Positions 1-11,791 of a stretch of 64,000 bases of DNA are shown here, piece by piece (positions within the stretch are counted from its first letter, which is position 1; each line of letters starts with the position of its first letter). The stretch comes from Pseudo-nitzschia pungens. Taxonomy: Eukaryota > Bacillariophyta > Bacillariophyceae > Bacillariales > Bacillariaceae. The translations under genes were made by a program, and so were the position numbers. The notes beneath the pieces were generated by a model that searched no databases, was not told where the DNA came from, and saw only the letters and a list, made by a program, of their open reading frames with translations. The DNA lies in the NCBI GenBank assembly GCA_037355855.1, contig CM074758.1, positions 8,281,001 through 8,345,000 of the forward strand, read 5' to 3'.

Positions 1-485
1 TGGAGGACATTGACTGAAATTTGAGGTCATCACACATTAGCCAACCATTTGAATGGAAATGCTGCTCCCTGTGATGCGGGGCAGTCAAATGATCTCTGCT
101 ACACTACTTATTGGTAATGGACAAAACTCTCCAACTGCTGACGTTTTGAATGTAGGTTGCAAGCCTTTATTCAAAACTAGATATGATGCAACCATTTTGT
201 TTCTCTTCTTGACAAAGAGAGCACATCAGTTGTGCGTAGTACTATTATTTATTTGTGCTGGGCACTGAGTGCTGGTTCCAGACGAGCTTTCAGAGTGAAG
301 ATGTCAATTCTATTGATTTGAAATTTCATTGCAAGAGTTTCATGACTGGTGTAGCAGTGACGACATTGTTTTGCTTTTTTGAGAACAAAAGTACAGAAAC
401 AAGGTGATTCAAGCAAAGTGTGTGTTTTTTCCCCATAACCACGAATTATTAATTTAAAAAAAGTAACGATAAAGTCGAACTTTAA
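1..485. other. Left edge, no gene recognised
   Basis: AT-rich sequence downstream of the CAP-G stop codon. The only open frame of note (53-268, plus strand) has no recognisable motif. Part of this stretch is probably the CAP-G 3' UTR; nothing else is visible. Confidence 0.4.
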
Positions 486-3464
486 CTATGCGTTTGGACT
501 GTTGATTGATTCCAATACAGAAATACTACTCTGAGCACTTGATCTTCGACTTTTCCTTGATGTCTTCACAAGTAACGGAGGGTTTTCTTTATCTTCCACG
601 AGAATCCTATCATGAGTTGTTTCATGCCCTGTGCTCACAGGAACACGTTCACAGCCATTTGATGCCTCAGTAACAGTTTCATCGTCACTGTACGAACCAT
701 CAAATATTGCATCATCAATTTTATTTTCGTCTTCATCATTAATGTTGTCTTCGTATCCTTGAACCCTAGAGAGCAAGTCGATCAGAGGGTTCAAAGCTTT
801 CAGGCTTGCGGCGTCCTCTAGAAAGCAAAGTTCTTCCATATAGTCCTTGAGCTTTCCAAGTCGTTCTTTTTCATGGTTCTTAATCTTGATATCTAGATTT
901 CCCAAAAATTTGCACAACGATCTCAACTGTGTTACACTAAGTTCCTTTTCATTCTTGGTCAAAAACCGTGCTACCTGAAGACTTGCCGACAACGCTGTAT
1001 CAAAATTTACTGTCGCGGATTCACCAGCAGTTTCAGTAGAAGTACTATTTTCACACCCAGGTCCATCGCCAATCGCAACGGAGTATACATAATCGACTAT
1101 GTTGACCAATGGAAATGCAGCAGCGCGTTTCTTTGATTTCTTGACCGTCGAACCGGTCAGAGCCAACTCAAGCGCTTTCTCAGTGGAGTCGAGAAGTTTC
1201 CTCCTACATTCACTTGACTTCAGACAGAAAGCAGGGAAGAACAGACTGAAAAGCTGTTGCAATCTTAAAGGAGAACCAACATCTTTGACGTCAACATCCT
1301 CGTCGGTGGGCTCACTTTGTCGGCCGTACTTGTTCGGATCTAAAAATGAGACCAGTAGGAAAGCAAGGACGCTGCTATCCGATATTTGAGCCGAAAATAA
1401 CAATTTCGTGGCTACTTCTGCAGCAACTGTTGCTATCGTTGTGTTTTTGTGCTGCATCATTTCTTGTACAATCTCAAGTAAACACAAACTGTCTCCAGTA
1501 CTTGAGTAGTTGGATGGCTGTAGAATATCCGAAAACAAGAGAGCCCAATCGCATAGACCTAGAAGAGCTTGTGCTCTACATTGGATCGCTTCTTCTTCGT
1601 TTGCTGCAATTCCCAGAAGAATTGGTTTGAATTCAGAAAGGATTGTAGCTGGACTCGAAAATAGACCCAATTTCCCAAAGCAGCATATACCGATTTCACG
1701 AACTATTCGATTGGAGTTGGTCACTGCGGAGAGAATAATTTTCGTCATTAGGTCGAAAAGATCATGGGTTGAAAGACTCGAGGGAGAATTTTCCAACACA
1801 ACTGAGAAAATAAATAGGACACGTGTATGGCCCGTATCATCGCCATCACCCAAACTAGCTGACGATGTTAAGTTAGCTAGAATCAGTGAAATAGCATTGA
1901 AAAAATCAAATTCATTCTCATGAGTAGCCCGAAGAGCCTCCACACATTCTTCAACGAGGTCATCAGGCGTTTCCGCGTTGGCTAAAATGTGATTCATAAC
2001 ATTTGCAAAATGACGGCGGCTCCCCTCTTCTTGAAGGCCAGCAATCTTGGCAAGCTGAAGAAGCTGAAGGCAGACGAAACATTCCTGGTCCATGCATTCC
2101 TCGTCGTCTTCCTGGATGGATTCCACAAAGCGGTCCAAATGTTTCTGAAACAAGTCACACAAAGTTGGAATATCCGGGGTTATTTTCGTGACGAAATCCT
2201 CCTTTTGTGCAACTGTAAGGTCAGGAGATTCTTTGGCGGTCGAGCATGCCATTCGTGTATAAAACAGCTGATATTCATCGAACATCACGCTTGGATCTTG
2301 GAACTTAATCATAGATTGTTCTAAGTTTGAACAGAAAGATCTGATTTCCGGTTCGCTCAATTCTTGAAGAATCATGTTACTCCTTGCACTGCCACAAGTA
2401 CGTGCCGTGTTTAACACAATTTTGAGTACCTTTTCACACTCCTCTTCGTAAGTTGTTACATCCATGAAGCGCATTAATTCAACAGGACAAAACTGTGCGG
2501 CTTTCATCCATTTTGTGCAGATCAATTTAGTGGTAGCTAAGTTGGTGCTGTCACATCGTTCTGTCAGACCATGTCGAACAACGTCGCGAAAGTGTTCTTC
2601 AGTCATAATTTCCCGTTTTCTCGGATCCACCTTGTGATGCAAAACATCAATCGCTGCAACTCTGACCTTCTCTTTGACATCGTGAATTCGAGCGACGACA
2701 TGATCTAGTATTTCAGCAGAATCTATCGGTACAGCTTGTACAGCTTCAGCACGGTTCACAACTGATGGGTCATGCCACATAGACCAAAGAAGAGCTTCGA
2801 GAAGTGAAGTGCCAGCGGCATCTTCCGTTTCCGTAGAGCCCAACCATATCCCGGCTGCATGAATCGCGCTTTTACGAACTGCTTGACTCTTGTCGGTTAA
2901 TCGCGGCAATAGCAACTTTTCGATCGCAGCAAAACCTTCTTTGAAACATCCTAGTTCTTCACTCGACTTGCTTTTCTTTTTGCGACGAGTCAAAGCTGTG
3001 CCAAGTTGAGAAGCAGCGCATCCTAGCATGATGCAAGCACGACTTCGGACCTTATCAGGGAGGACAGCTGAAAAAAGTTGCACTCGGTCCAATATGTCGT
3101 TGATGGCCTCTTCGGTTTTTGATGATAGACTGCATGCAATGGCAAAAATCAAATGGAACACTCGCACTACTGCAACTTTGTTCTCCGACTTCATCTCCAT
3201 AGCCAGGGCCGCGTCGGTGTATTTGATCAGTAACGGGATCAAAAAAGTAGAAGCGACGATGGAGGATTGTTTCATGTCATCTTCGTCTTCATCGAGTACA
3301 TTTTTATCAAGCCCATCATTAAGAACAAGAACCTGAACATGTTTCGCGATGCTCGATGCTATTCGACTTGATGCAGCAATATCTGAACCCAAATCGTCCT
3401 CGACCAGCTGAAAGGCCTCGAATTGCTGCTGAACATAATCGCTAATCCTCTCTTCGATACTCAT
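486..3464 (-). CDS. NCAPG: Condensin complex subunit 3 (CAP-G/Ycg1-like)
   Basis: Uninterrupted 992-residue frame beginning with ATG at 3464. In known family members this HEAT-repeat subunit of condensin I binds the kleisin CAP-H and DNA and drives mitotic chromosome compaction. Visible here: alpha-helical HEAT-like repeats in the first 350 residues (for example DKSQAVRKSAIHAAG and DVKEKVRVAAIDVLHHK), then the family-typical block GLTERCDSTNLATTKLICTKW and a helical Cnd3-type C-terminal domain to about residue 800. The tail is acidic, then basic and Ser-rich (KTSRKSRRSSAQSS), as expected for a phosphorylated condensin tail. Length is close to the family norm of 900-1050. No intron or frame break. 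Other HEAT proteins are less likely because the conserved block continues from the HEAT region into the C-terminal domain. Confidence 0.85.
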   Translation of the reverse strand: MSIEERISDYVQQQFEAFQLVEDDLGSDIAASSRIASSIAKHVQVLVLNDGLDKNVLDEDEDDMKQSSIVASTFLIPLLIKYTDAALAMEMKSENKVAVVRVFHLIFAIACSLSSKTEEAINDILDRVQLFSAVLPDKVRSRACIMLGCAASQLGTALTRRKKKSKSSEELGCFKEGFAAIEKLLLPRLTDKSQAVRKSAIHAAGIWLGSTETEDAAGTSLLEALLWSMWHDPSVVNRAEAVQAVPIDSAEILDHVVARIHDVKEKVRVAAIDVLHHKVDPRKREIMTEEHFRDVVRHGLTERCDSTNLATTKLICTKWMKAAQFCPVELMRFMDVTTYEEECEKVLKIVLNTARTCGSARSNMILQELSEPEIRSFCSNLEQSMIKFQDPSVMFDEYQLFYTRMACSTAKESPDLTVAQKEDFVTKITPDIPTLCDLFQKHLDRFVESIQEDDEECMDQECFVCLQLLQLAKIAGLQEEGSRRHFANVMNHILANAETPDDLVEECVEALRATHENEFDFFNAISLILANLTSSASLGDGDDTGHTRVLFIFSVVLENSPSSLSTHDLFDLMTKIILSAVTNSNRIVREIGICCFGKLGLFSSPATILSEFKPILLGIAANEEEAIQCRAQALLGLCDWALLFSDILQPSNYSSTGDSLCLLEIVQEMMQHKNTTIATVAAEVATKLLFSAQISDSSVLAFLLVSFLDPNKYGRQSEPTDEDVDVKDVGSPLRLQQLFSLFFPAFCLKSSECRRKLLDSTEKALELALTGSTVKKSKKRAAAFPLVNIVDYVYSVAIGDGPGCENSTSTETAGESATVNFDTALSASLQVARFLTKNEKELSVTQLRSLCKFLGNLDIKIKNHEKERLGKLKDYMEELCFLEDAASLKALNPLIDLLSRVQGYEDNINDEDENKIDDAIFDGSYSDDETVTEASNGCERVPVSTGHETTHDRILVEDKENPPLLVKTSRKSRRSSAQSSISVLESINSPNA

Positions 3465-4435
3465 AGTGCTTTCTCTAGATTACTCTGCATAGAAAATTCA
3501 AGTACAGTAATGATAATAGTAAAACAGAACGAGCAAGCAACAACAAGGACAGAATGAATCGACAGAAAAGCGTTTCTCTAATTTCGACGTCGGAAAGGGC
3601 ATCGGTTCCGTGTCTGATGCTCGAGGGGAGATCGGATCGATCGTAACTCCAATAAATTTGAATTTCGAGCGGGACCGACCGGAACGGGTTCGACGGTTAT
3701 GCGCGCGGCGAACAATCGCCTGCCATGTAATTTTGACCCGTTTCCAGAAAATTGCAGTAAGATTAACCTTACTGTACGAGTAATTCTATTCAATCACCAA
3801 TAGTAATTGTACATCTGTAAGTTTTGAGTAAGCCTTACTGCTAATCTCTTACTATTTTTGCAAACAATACTACAGTATTTATTTTAAGTACTGTTCTATT
3901 CAACAATAGAATGATAATAGACACAAAATTCAATAAGACTTTGACAAAAACAAATGTCATCAACTGCATGAAAGCTGAAGATTAAAAAGACAAGTGTGGA
4001 TAATTTTTTACGTTGAGAATGTCATAATCTGAGTGTGCCCTCATTCCCAGAACCACAACGAGAAACTCAATAAGTCGATGAGAATAGGAACTGCTGCAAT
4101 CACAGAGAGATGACCTGGCCAAATCGAAGTCAATTTCTAAAGCAGAAGGTTTCAAAGGCATTCGCAACATACATCGAACTAAAGTGAACAGAAGTCTATT
4201 GGATGGAAAGCGCTATGTGCTACCTAGAACAGGATTCATACACCGGACGGGTTCCACAACTAACCTACGCTGAGTCGACGATTGCACTCTTACACGCCCG
4301 AGGATGTCGATAGAAGAGAAGCAGCCATGCATTCTTTCCCATGTGGCATGCTACTATCGACCGCACGAGAAGAAGAGGAGCATCGATTTTCTATCTTTGT
4401 GTTTCGATATTTTAACCAAGCATAAGTAACGAACT
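3465..4435. other. Intergenic: 5' flank of CAP-G and 3' flank of the PDI-like gene
   Basis: The stretch contains the CAP-G 5' flank and the 3' flank of the next minus-strand gene. Around 3757-3785 lies the recurrent spacer motif (GTAAGATTAACCTTACTG followed by TACGAGTAA). No tRNA or convincing small reading frame was seen. Confidence 0.4.
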
Positions 4436-7118
4436 CTAAGCTGGAGTGCGATCTACGGTTTCCAATCCCCGCAAGAGCTCCGATTCATCAATGGAATCCC
4501 CGGCTTCGTCCATCCACCATTCCAAAATGTCGAGAGGGTCACTTATCCCTCCCAGCTCTACTTCGTCGGCAAATTGGGTTTTTTCGTAGTGAATTGGATT
4601 TTCGACAACTCCCATCCCAAAATAAAACAGGTCCGGAAGCCACGTGGCTACCATGCCTGGAACAAATAGTTCGTTCGACGTCACATCGATCCGTGCCAAC
4701 ACTAGCTTGTCAGACCATCCCAGGTAATCGATCAGTTGTCCCAACGAATTCCAAATCGTGTTGAAGCGCTTGCAATGCCCACAAGTTGGAGCATATAACT
4801 GTACTAGCACGTGTTTGTTTCGATTCGCGTCCAGGAAACCCGGCAAGGAGTTTGCGGTGAGCAAAGAAATGAAATGCTTGTTGGTGGGAACCGTTTGGTC
4901 GTCGTATTTTTTGCTGTACGGGCCACTCTTTCGCTCGGGTTTGGTTCGACCGTGGACGAAGTCGTTTAGAAATCGGCCGATTGAATTCCGGGTAATGGGA
5001 GGATCAAAGTAGTGTCGTTCGATGCCCGTGCCATCGTTGCGTCGATGGGTCACAAGGAGCGTTGGCAAAACCGAGGAAAAATTGGAGTCATCCATTTCAA
5101 CGGGTGATCGGTGCAGATCGCTCGCGACGTCGTCACAGAAGTGGTCGTTTACGTGCGCACCGCTGTCGTATTGCTTCTGCATGCGATGGTTGCACACAGT
5201 GGCTCGTATCTTTTCCGTGGCTTTCTGGTCTAATTGGGAATAAATATCAATACCAAAAGTGTTTAGAACGCGAACTTCGGTGCTCTGACAAGCAACATTG
5301 GTCGACAATGGAAGACGCGGCACGGGCAATGTTAGAAAAAAAGCAGCAATGCGCACAGGAAGCGAATCGACAAAGGCAAAGACACTGGCATCGACGCAAT
5401 ACAACGCAATACAACGCAATACAACACAACACACAAACACAACGCACCGGTACCACCAAGCACACAATCGCCAAATCCCGACGATCGTCGTATTCCACTT
5501 GTTCACGTCGCAATTTGTGACATTCCTCTCGAAATATTCGAACAGCGTCCCGGGTCATTGGTGCGCTGGTTGGATCGTGCAAATCCACAAAGAGAACGGC
5601 GTGGCGAAGGTACCGTTGGTGGAAGGCAATGGGTGCCGTCATGCGACGGTCAAACCACAAGAGATCCGGTCGGAGAAGGAAACTCAGCTCGTCCGTCACA
5701 TCCAGCGAGCGGTCGACGTCTCTGCCGTTGTGGAGCAGCGCGTCGTCGCCCGGTCGGACATCCCAGATTCGAATGCGGCCGTCGTCGTCGTCGTCGTCGT
5801 CCTCGTCCTCGTCGTTTTGTCGGTCCTCAGGGTCTCCCCCCGCGCTGCAAAAGGAGGCAAAACCCTCCAAGTTCTCGCTCTCGGCGATGCCCGGTTCCAG
5901 GATCGAAAACAGCACGTCCCGTCGCGCTCCGATGAGTTTCACAGCCTTATCAAATTCTTGATAGACTTCCCGATTGGTGGGCAGCATTGCGTTCGAGCTC
6001 GGAGTTGCGGTTCCCCTTCTCCTACACTGAACCACGACGCGAAACGGCTCCCCCCCCAAGGGCTGCAGCCGCGTTCCTTCCTTGTCCTCTTTGGAATCCC
6101 TCGGGTCTGGCTCGTTCTCGGCAGCGCCCATGCTTACTCCGGAATCATCGTCCATGAGGTATCGAATCCATCGATCGTCCTCCTCGGACAAGTCCGGATC
6201 CAGCGGAAGCGGAGACCGCTGCAAGATGGGCCCGTCTCTCTCGTTCCGAACGATGTTTTGCAGGTGCTCCAAGGACCGCACCCTGATCGAGGTCAAGGGC
6301 TGCATGCTGCCGTAATTGTTGTTGTTTAGTTGCGGTGTTCCCGGGAATTGCGAGGGCGGTCTCAGCAGCAGGCGTGTCAGGTAATGGTTCAGCCCATTGA
6401 CCAGCTCGGGAGTGGAGTTCGACAGTCCCCGATATACTTCCATGGAAGTGAGGACGTTCGCTGCGTGCACGAGCGGTTCTGTTTCCGTCGCTTCTTCCTC
6501 GTCCCAGAGGAAGAACAACGAGGGAAGCCGGGAGATCCCGATGCGACCGACAACGTGCGCGTTCATTTCGTTGCCGTCGCCATCGATCGGCATCGGCGCA
6601 AAGCCGATTTCCGGACGGTCGCCGCGACCGTTTTCGTCGCGGTAGCTGTCGTAACGAATCTTCGGAATGGCGTCGTCACGGAGCTTGCGCAACAGCTCCG
6701 TGCTTTGGTCGCACGATTCACGGTAGGCGAGAACGATCCAGATTCGATTCCGGTTTCGATCGCTCGAGAGCAATTCGACAATGTTGGGTGTGGGATCGAC
6801 GATTCGCACCGATGTCGACGCGTCTTCTTCCATGGAACGTTCGGTTCCGAAATCGCTCCGTGCCTCGTCTCGTTCCGATCGAGCGGGCGTGTCGTCACCG
6901 TCGCTGTTGTAGTCGAGGTTACTCGTATCTGTTGTTGGATCAATGTCGTGTTTACGGAAGGACTGGTCGCTCTTCACCGGGCTCACGGATGAAGAAAAAA
7001 GGACAGCGGTCATCGTCAACAAAAGAAACGCAGACAGCCTTGGTCGGGGTCGCCGCCGCTGCCTTCGTGAAGACAACGACAAGGACGAGGTCGCCACGGA
7101 TGCTGACGGAAATTTCAT
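4436..7118 (-). CDS. Secretory thioredoxin/PDI-like protein with CGHC motif
   Basis: Two exons: 5448-7118 and 4436-5284, joined in phase 0 across a 163-nt intron (donor GTGCGT, acceptor CTTGTCAG, with TTCTAAC about 50 nt upstream as a branch-point candidate). Product about 839 residues. The ATG at 7118 is preferred over 7220 because it puts a signal peptide (LSAFLLLTMTAVLFSSS) near the N-terminus. A first thioredoxin-like fold without CxxC appears near residues 100-230 (IVLAYRESCDQSTELLRKL). A second near 715-800 carries the redox motif in LYAPTCGHCKRF, followed by ARIDVTSNE. Acidic low-complexity segments lie between. In PDI-type proteins CGHC oxidises or isomerises disulfides in the ER; that role is inferred. 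No KDEL-like retention signal. The intron contains a decamer repeat (AACGCAATAC type). Donor choice among three in-phase GTs is uncertain. Confidence 0.7.
5399..5426. repeat. Decamer tandem repeat inside intron
   Basis: About 2.7 copies of AATACAACGC within the intron of the PDI-like gene. The tract makes both flanking reading frames look artificially open through the intron. Confidence 0.6.
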
Positions 7119-7220
7119 CGCCTGGTCTCTCTCCTCCGCGTCGGCCCAAAACATTGGTTTTGCTGCCTCTTTGTGCGAAGAAAAGGTGCTGGATCTTTGG
7201 CAGAATATAATCACCGCCAA

Positions 7221-8375
7221 ATGCTCTTTGTTACAATAATATTGTCATCGTTCAATTGCTTTTTTTATCAACTCAAAACAACTCTTCAGAGATGGTTGCT
7301 GGAGGGTGACTTTTTGGGAACACACCTTATCCTTCGGACATCCGATACGGTACAGGAAGGCACCGTAAACAAACAAAACTAAGAACGAAGTAATCTTACG
7401 TACTACGAGTACGAGTACGAGTACGAGTACGAGTAATTAAGGTTACCCTGTAGTACAACGACTACGTGTACGAACTTCCATGAAATGCGATGATATAACC
7501 TGTAACAGTCCTGTAGTAGACATAAGCCCAACTATTGTGTGAGGTATTGTGTTCTGTGTTCTCGTTCTAAGGAAGGTAAACAATAAACGACAGACGAACA
7601 GAAGAAAAATATCTACTGAACTGTACGTTACCTACCGGTACCGTACTACGTACATGACAGAAGATTTTGCAGAAAGACGGTGTGTCCTAGGTACTTTTAT
7701 CAACAACAACAACAACAACAACATTCACCATAGTGGTTATCATTGGTGACTTTTTTCATTGGTTTAATGGACAAATGCAGTAAGCAACCTACAATTGTTT
7801 TCCCTTATTTCCATATCTTGGTCTACTACCCAGAGAGGACACCATCAATCATCAATCCCAAGATGAGTTTCTTGCTTACTGCGGAGCCCAACCCAAACTG
7901 TTTTATGAACAACGCATCCATTGATGGAGAGCCAGTGCCGTTCCTTGCCACCAATTTTGCGAGTCCACCCATGTCATTGCCTATGGGTGGGTGCTTGTAA
8001 TTGGTGTTAAGTTTTTTCTTTGATCACGAGTGTCTTCGAATAGCACACAATACGATGAACCAAAAATTGTAGGCTAAAAAAAATAATGTTGTGTGGAACC
8101 ATAAGCTCCGATAGTGGGGACTAAAGTTACAACTCGTTGCTCTCTGTTACTAAGAGGGTATCAATACGATGTATGCAATGATTAGTATATCATGTCAGAT
8201 TTTCCAGTGGAGTACACACCAGTTTAGTAGGTTTAATGAGTGAAATATTCTTTCCAGCAAGCCTTGTATTATTATTTGAAAACTTCCGTATCCCAATTCA
8301 TTAGTATCATACGATATATTTAGATGTAGTTCAAGCAAGAATTCCAAGTTCATTCAGCATGTCACTGCCACATAG
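7221..8375. other. Intergenic: promoter side of PDI-like gene, 3' flank of next gene
   Basis: Contains the TACGAG repeat, GTAAGGTT/GTAC-type motifs near 7391-7450 and an AAC trinucleotide run at about 7702-7723. The frame at 7743-8000 (plus) shows no domain or signal, and I do not call it a gene. Confidence 0.4.
7404..7433. repeat. TACGAG hexamer repeat
   Basis: Five perfect copies of TACGAG, about 290 bp upstream of the PDI-like start codon. The unit is the same GTACGAGT sequence that occurs singly in many spacers of this window. Confidence 0.9.
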
Positions 8376-9527
8376 TTATGACGAGGTCGTAAAAAATCCA
8401 ATCAACTTTTGCAATAGCCGCATTTGCACCACGGCGGCGACAACTTTCATCAAGATTTGGGTCTGTAAAAATGACTTGAGCTTTCCCCAGAAGTTCTGCT
8501 GCGCGACAGCCAACTGTATCTGCGTTTCTGACTTTATGACTGCTTTCTGGGACGGGTCCGAAATGGCCACGTCTCCAATGAATGCGATGTAAGACTTTCT
8601 TAGCTTCCATAACAATGCTGCGAACGGGATCGAGACAGTCAGGTCCAAAAGTTCAAGAATTCCATCTTTCCTTGGTTTTGTGAAAGCGATCGCGGGGATC
8701 ATAAAAGAATCCAGCAAGAATGCGGATATACCAAGGGACATTGCCCGCACTGCCACTCGCCCAAGGCGCGCTATGCGTTGTGTCGGATCTTCGTTGAACC
8801 TTGTAGATCCTACTGCGGATGTCCTTTCAACAATCAGATTCTGCGTCTCTTTTGCGGATAATTTGACCGAAATCACACCTACCACACCATACAACACGTT
8901 GAGAACCAGACGTATATTTGGGAGCGAATTGTGCCACGCAGATACAACTTCCTCCAGTGTTAAGAGTGCCACCATGAAAGCGAGTCGACGCCAGATTCCA
9001 GTCATACTTGTCATCACGTTTTCCATCAATTTATAGAGTTCCGTCACGGTTTCGGCCTTATCCTTGTACATCTTCGACACCCTCCACATATTAAAGCTAA
9101 AACTGACTTTCCAAAGTGTTGTGAGGGGCAAAACCCACTTTCCTGCAGCGACCCCAGCAAAAAGTTTGGATCCATCAACGGTGAAATCAACAACCGCGGA
9201 GAGAGCTGTGATTTTTGCACACTTTTCCATTATATCGTTAGCCTTCGCTCTCTCCTCGGCTGGAGAAGTGATGCTATCATCACCACCCCGTAGAAAGGTG
9301 GTGCTTTTCTTCTGTCGCTTCGTGACATATTGAACGGGGGAGGACGATGGAATAATGGGATGAGTCGGATTGGATAGATCCAAACAATGATACTGCTTCG
9401 ACGTAAGAAAGCTCTCTGCGGTAGTTGAGGTTGATGAGACGATGGAGAACAGCAACAACCAGGAAGGGCGCTTCAGAATTCTTATGTGATTACCATCATT
9501 TGGTAAGGTTCTCGGACGTTCACCCAT
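8376..9527 (-). CDS. Predicted organelle or secretory multi-pass membrane protein
   Basis: Single 383-residue frame from ATG at 9527; family not recognised. The N-terminus has a hydrophobic stretch (WLLLFSIVSS) ending in a small-residue region before SFLTS, compatible with a signal peptide and perhaps plastid import, but the AF motif is weak. Four probable membrane segments follow: LAFMVALLTLEEVVSAW, LVLNVLYGVVGVISV, LGISAFLLDSFMIPAIAF and LLDLTVSIPFAALLW. Between them are amphipathic, charged helices. No catalytic motif is visible. The frame is intact, and its codon use looks like that of its neighbours. It may be a lineage-specific membrane protein; function unknown. Confidence 0.65.
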   Translation of the reverse strand: MGERPRTLPNDGNHIRILKRPSWLLLFSIVSSTSTTAESFLTSKQYHCLDLSNPTHPIIPSSSPVQYVTKRQKKSTTFLRGGDDSITSPAEERAKANDIMEKCAKITALSAVVDFTVDGSKLFAGVAAGKWVLPLTTLWKVSFSFNMWRVSKMYKDKAETVTELYKLMENVMTSMTGIWRRLAFMVALLTLEEVVSAWHNSLPNIRLVLNVLYGVVGVISVKLSAKETQNLIVERTSAVGSTRFNEDPTQRIARLGRVAVRAMSLGISAFLLDSFMIPAIAFTKPRKDGILELLDLTVSIPFAALLWKLRKSYIAFIGDVAISDPSQKAVIKSETQIQLAVAQQNFWGKLKSFLQTQILMKVVAAVVQMRLLQKLIGFFTTSS

Positions 9528-10733
9528 TGTCTACACCAACAACACAACGAAATTTGATGGGTTGCGAAAACTGTAATACCGGTAGGCACAAGAAAGTGAA
9601 AAAAGATACTGATTTTACGGTTTCAAAAATTCTGTTCGACGAAAGATTGTGAGTTTGTGCGAGGTAAGATCTTATCGAATACGAGAAGCTTACTCGTACC
9701 TAACAACTTGTAAGTCGTAACCTTATTACAGCACCTAGTAAGGTTACTTCAACTTTTTTCGCGAGCGATCACTCCATTGCAGGATAAGAGAAACCATGAC
9801 TGATTGTCTCTCAATCTCTATCAAAAGAAAAAATCAAACGTGTAGTACAATTATCTACTACTATCTACTACTATTATCTTCTGTACAGAAGATAAGTTAC
9901 TCGTACATCAGTAATTGGAGTTTGAGAGCATCCAGGGCACTCTCAAAAGGTGCAAGCTACTAGCTACCAATCTATCAATTAATATAGAAAACCAGATCTT
10001 TCACAGGAATACATGTAATTCAAATTTAAAAAACATTAGTTGCCACTGCCTGAACGGGAAAAAATTTGGAGGGACAGGGGAACCACCAAGAGCGATTTCT
10101 CTCTATTGACTGAAACTGTGCCATCGATCACAAGAAACTACCTCATCCAGTTCAAAACAACCAATTAGTTTTATAAAATATTCTTTTAGAGAGAAATCCA
10201 GATGCCAAAGAAAGACCACACAACGACTTTATCATTGTGTCGTGGTCTCGCTTTCACTGCTTATATCTCTGTGCTATGTTGGTACGAACGATGGGTCTAG
10301 AACCCGTGTAGTAGAGTGGTGGTAGTAACGATGATAACGGCTCTTTCATTGCACAGCTTAAATCTGTTCTATTCTCAAGATGCATTACCTGTAGTCCTAC
10401 AGCTGATGACGAAGTAACTGGTTCTTCTCTAAATTGTTGCAACTAGTAGTACTTGCAATGAATTGTTTGGCATCGGTCACGTTGCTGGTGTGACTGGTAG
10501 TCATATTCATCGACATAACGTAGTGGCGATGTGTACATTGCCAATTTTTGTTCACTCTGAAAACGATTTCCCAATGAGTGACCCAGGAAATGGACGGAAA
10601 GTTGGGACGTCGAAACAATGGCCCCTTCCCATCCACTCCCTTCTCTTCGACTGAAACCCAGTAAGATGTGTGTGCGTGTGTATAGATGTCATCGAGTGTG
10701 CTTTTCGTCAACCATCAGCATATTTTTCGGTCT
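9528..10733. other. Intergenic spacer
   Basis: Contains the 5' flank of the 8376-9527 gene and the 3' flank of the rubredoxin gene. Recurrent motifs sit near 9688-9750 (ACTCGTACC, GTAACCTTATTACAG, TAGTAAGGTTACTTC). Short plus-strand frames at 9915 and 10463 show no features and are not called. Confidence 0.4.
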
Positions 10734-11078
10734 TCAGAACCAGCTCTTCTTCACCTCGACCTTTCCGGATTCAGATCCCTTTGGAACCTTCTTGAATCGG
10801 AACTTGGGCGCGCCACATGGCGGGCACTTGTACTTGCTGTCATCCAGTGCGGCCCAGGCTTTGGGGCCTTTGGTGAATACGTATCCACAATCTTTGCACA
10901 CGTAGTCTCCCGGACTTCCATCATCCTTGGGCTTTCCAAAGAAATACAACTCGGTCGTAGACGACGAAACTACCGCCGAACGACTGATACTAACAGGAGC
11001 GAAAGCCAGGGATGTTTGCGGCATCAAAAGTGCTCCGAAGAACACGGAAAGAAGGCAAAGGAGGATGCTGGACTTCAT
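10734..11078 (-). CDS. Plastid-targeted rubredoxin-domain protein
   Basis: A 114-residue frame from ATG at 11078, chosen over the upstream in-frame ATG at 11213 because it starts directly with a signal peptide (MKSSILLCLLSVFFGALL). This ends in TSLAFAPVSI, matching the diatom AF cleavage motif; with the following Ser/Arg-rich stretch it forms a bipartite plastid presequence. The mature part has two CxxC knuckles, YVCKDCGYVF and YKCPPCGAPKF, about 24 residues apart, which is the rubredoxin iron site. Rubredoxins carry one electron; in plastids related proteins support photosystem assembly. The C-terminus is basic and has no membrane helix, unlike RBD1-type plastid rubredoxins. Role is inferred. 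Confidence 0.82.
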   Translation of the reverse strand: MKSSILLCLLSVFFGALLMPQTSLAFAPVSISRSAVVSSSTTELYFFGKPKDDGSPGDYVCKDCGYVFTKGPKAWAALDDSKYKCPPCGAPKFRFKKVPKGSESGKVEVKKSWF

Positions 11079-11791
11079 TGTCGTTGAAATAGACGGTAAA
11101 CGGAAATCTCTTGCTAATCGTGACACTTGCGAGTTATGCGATGTTGTGGTCGTTCGTTCACTGTAGGAAACTCGCGAAGGCGGAAATGCCGGTAAGGTTA
11201 CCATACTTCTCAATCACCCACCATCACCAATCACCAAGAACCAACACCGATCAAAATTGAAAACAGAACACCGTCATCGATGATCAATACGTACGATACC
11301 AATAACAGTAAACCTTACCGGAAGAGAGAGAGAGCAATGGAAAAAAGTGAGCGCGAAGGAACACGTCACACAGTTGTGTCAATGCGTAAAAAACAAAAAA
11401 AAAGCACACTGCGACCAGACTACGTAATCTTACCGTTCGAGTTTGTACCTGTACGTGATGAATCAGCCGAGTTGCATTAGTACCTTTTGGGGGATATCAG
11501 GGCGATTGTTCTCCCCGCAGAGAGACAAAAGAGGTCTCTCTCAAAACTCAGAACATTACGAAAAAATATTTTCCCGGAGGATCTACATATCTTCACGTTC
11601 TTCGTGGAATATCACATATTTTCGAAACATTCCACATTCCACCGCCTTGGCATTCTTTCTCTCTTTCTCAGAAGACAAACAACGAAAAGATATACCGGGG
11701 TACTCGTACCGTACTCGAACGGAGTAAGCTTACTTCATAGCACTTCGATCCACCAATATTCTGTTTTCACTACGCTGTCTAATACCCTGAC
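11079..11791. other. Divergent promoter region, rubredoxin / UQCC1
   Basis: Shared upstream region of two divergent genes. It contains GGTAAGGTTACC at 11191-11202, a dyad of GGTAA and TTACC, 113 bp from the rubredoxin ATG. On the UQCC1 side, TACTCGTACCGTACTCG near 11700 is followed by GAGTAAGCTTACT. No TATA box stands out. Confidence 0.45.
11191..11202. promoter_or_regulatory. GTAAGGTT dyad motif upstream of rubredoxin
   Basis: GGTAAGGTTACC, an inverted repeat around a central GG. Near-identical motifs occur at 15238, 27914, 39579 and 57372, all in spacers. A regulatory role is inference from position and recurrence only. Confidence 0.3.
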